Assembly (NCBI GenBank): GCA_903856995.1
Contig: CAIODK010000342.1
Location: 1 to 7,460 of the forward strand
DNA: 7,460 nucleotides
Direction of reading: 5' to 3'
Source: an uncultured Burkholderiales bacterium
GTDB taxonomy: Bacteria; Pseudomonadota; Gammaproteobacteria; Burkholderiales; Burkholderiaceae_C
Shown here one piece after another: positions 6,900 through 7,460 of the stretch. Each line of letters starts with the position of its first letter. The stretch's first letter is position 1. The position numbers and the translations under genes are program-made. The notes under the pieces are model-generated. The model saw only the letters and a list, made by a program, of their open reading frames with translations, searched no databases and was not told where the DNA came from.

Positions 6900-7112
6900 A
6901 TGAAACATCATCAATTCAATTTGGAGCGACTTGCTAATAAGTGGCAAGCTCGCTACGGCGGGCAAGATCCGCTTGTGCTTGACGTGAAGCAAGAATTGGA
7001 TAGATTGGCGTTAAACCATTCAAATTCTCTTGGTTGTGCCTTTGTTGCCCCTGAACCAAGCATCGCACATGAAAAAGAATCAACCCCTTCGCAAGCCCAA
7101 TCAGGAGACTGA
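6900..7112 (+). CDS. Small hypothetical protein, about 70 residues
   Basis: I do not recognise this protein. From the ATG at 6900 it would have 70 residues: a charged, probably helical N-terminal half (FNLERLANKWQARYGG, then LDVKQELDRLAL) and a low-complexity polar tail rich in Pro, Ser, Glu and Gln. No signal peptide, membrane segment or metal-binding motif is visible. The purine-rich AAGAGAAG at 6886-6893 could act as its Shine-Dalgarno sequence. Longer in-frame forms start at ATG 6852 or GTG 6837 but lack a clear ribosome binding site. Its last 44 bp overlap the CYTH gene in another frame. That gene has no Shine-Dalgarno sequence of its own, so coupled translation from this ORF is plausible and slightly favours its being real (inference). 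It could also be non-coding leader sequence of the CYTH gene. Confidence 0.5.
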   Translation: MKHHQFNLERLANKWQARYGGQDPLVLDVKQELDRLALNHSNSLGCAFVAPEPSIAHEKESTPSQAQSGD

Positions 7113-7460
7113 GCTCAAGCTGGCTTTACCCACTGACGATCCAATGACGTTGGCCAAACGTCTGGCACATACGTCAGTTCTGGCGCGCCGCAAGCCGACC
7201 CAGCTTCGCTTCAATAACGTTTACTACGACACCCCCGAGGAGGTCTTGCGACAAAGTCGCGTAGCGTTGCGGATACGCCGCATTGACAGCGATACGAATC
7301 GGCAGTGGGTTCAAACCCTCAAGACTAGCGGAAGTATCGATTCAGCCTTAAGCCAGCGAGGCGAATGGGAAATACCCGTGCCTAGTGATGTATTGGTTTT
7401 GGATGCACTCAAGGCCACGCGGTGGTCAAAAATAGACCCTGATGGCAGCGTTTTCGATGC
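7069..7460 (+). CDS. CYTH-domain protein, probable inorganic triphosphatase (3'-truncated by window edge)
   Basis: The frame from ATG 7069 stays open to the last base, giving 130 complete codons. The CYTH signature ExExK appears as ETELK at residues 13-17. NVYYDTP (residues 50-56), ALRIRR (66-71), WVQTLK (80-85) and QRGEWEI (96-102) follow in the order seen in triphosphate tunnel metalloenzymes. In that family these acidic and basic side chains line a beta-barrel tunnel that binds triphosphate and a divalent metal. The segment from NVYYDTP to QRGEWEI closely recalls E. coli YgiF, so the missing C-terminal part may hold a CHAD domain (inference). The start is uncertain: no Shine-Dalgarno sequence precedes ATG 7069, and GTG 7036 or TTG 7030, 7042 or 7045 are also in frame after a stop at 7012-7014. 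ATG 7069 places ETELK near the N-terminus, as is usual. Inorganic triphosphatase is the likeliest activity; thiamine triphosphatase and class IV adenylate cyclase share the fold. Confidence 0.85.
   Translation, partial: MKKNQPLRKPNQETELKLALPTDDPMTLAKRLAHTSVLARRKPTQLRFNNVYYDTPEEVLRQSRVALRIRRIDSDTNRQWVQTLKTSGSIDSALSQRGEWEIPVPSDVLVLDALKATRWSKIDPDGSVFD

Overview
The window reads as a chromosomal segment of a betaproteobacterium, most likely Burkholderiales and plausibly Comamonadaceae. This rests on the close resemblance, from memory, of the polyhydroxyalkanoate (PHA) proteins to those of Cupriavidus necator, and on the phaC-phaA-phaB order. The genus is inference. All recognisable genes are on the + strand.

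Region 1 (1-3718) is a phaCAB operon for poly(3-hydroxybutyrate) synthesis. PhaA condenses two acetyl-CoA to acetoacetyl-CoA, PhaB reduces this with NADPH to (R)-3-hydroxybutyryl-CoA, and PhaC polymerises that product on the granule surface. PhaC is cut by the left edge of the window: its frame is open to base 1, and its true start lies upstream. The operon closes with a strong intrinsic terminator at 3687-3718. No phaR or phasin gene follows phaB directly.

Region 2 (3808-6742) is a compact three-gene unit that I cannot assign to a known pathway. It encodes a class I SAM-dependent methyltransferase, a beta-hydroxyacid dehydrogenase (3-hydroxyisobutyrate dehydrogenase superfamily) and a fold-type I class III aminotransferase resembling glutamate-1-semialdehyde aminomutase. 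The first two genes are 2 bp apart and the last two overlap by 4 bp (ATGA), so they are almost certainly co-transcribed and probably act together. A plausible but unproven logic is oxidation of a hydroxy acid to a semialdehyde followed by transamination, or the reverse, with a methylation step. The dehydrogenase has an unusual substrate-loop sequence. This unit is the best candidate in the window for something undescribed.

Region 3 (6743-7460) starts with an AT-rich intergenic stretch carrying a perfect 14-bp palindrome. A small ORF of about 70 codons of unknown function follows. It overlaps by 44 bp the start of a CYTH-domain (triphosphate tunnel metalloenzyme) gene that runs off the right edge. 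No RNA genes, insertion sequences, CRISPR arrays or attachment sites were seen, and no gene-free stretch exceeds about 160 bp.
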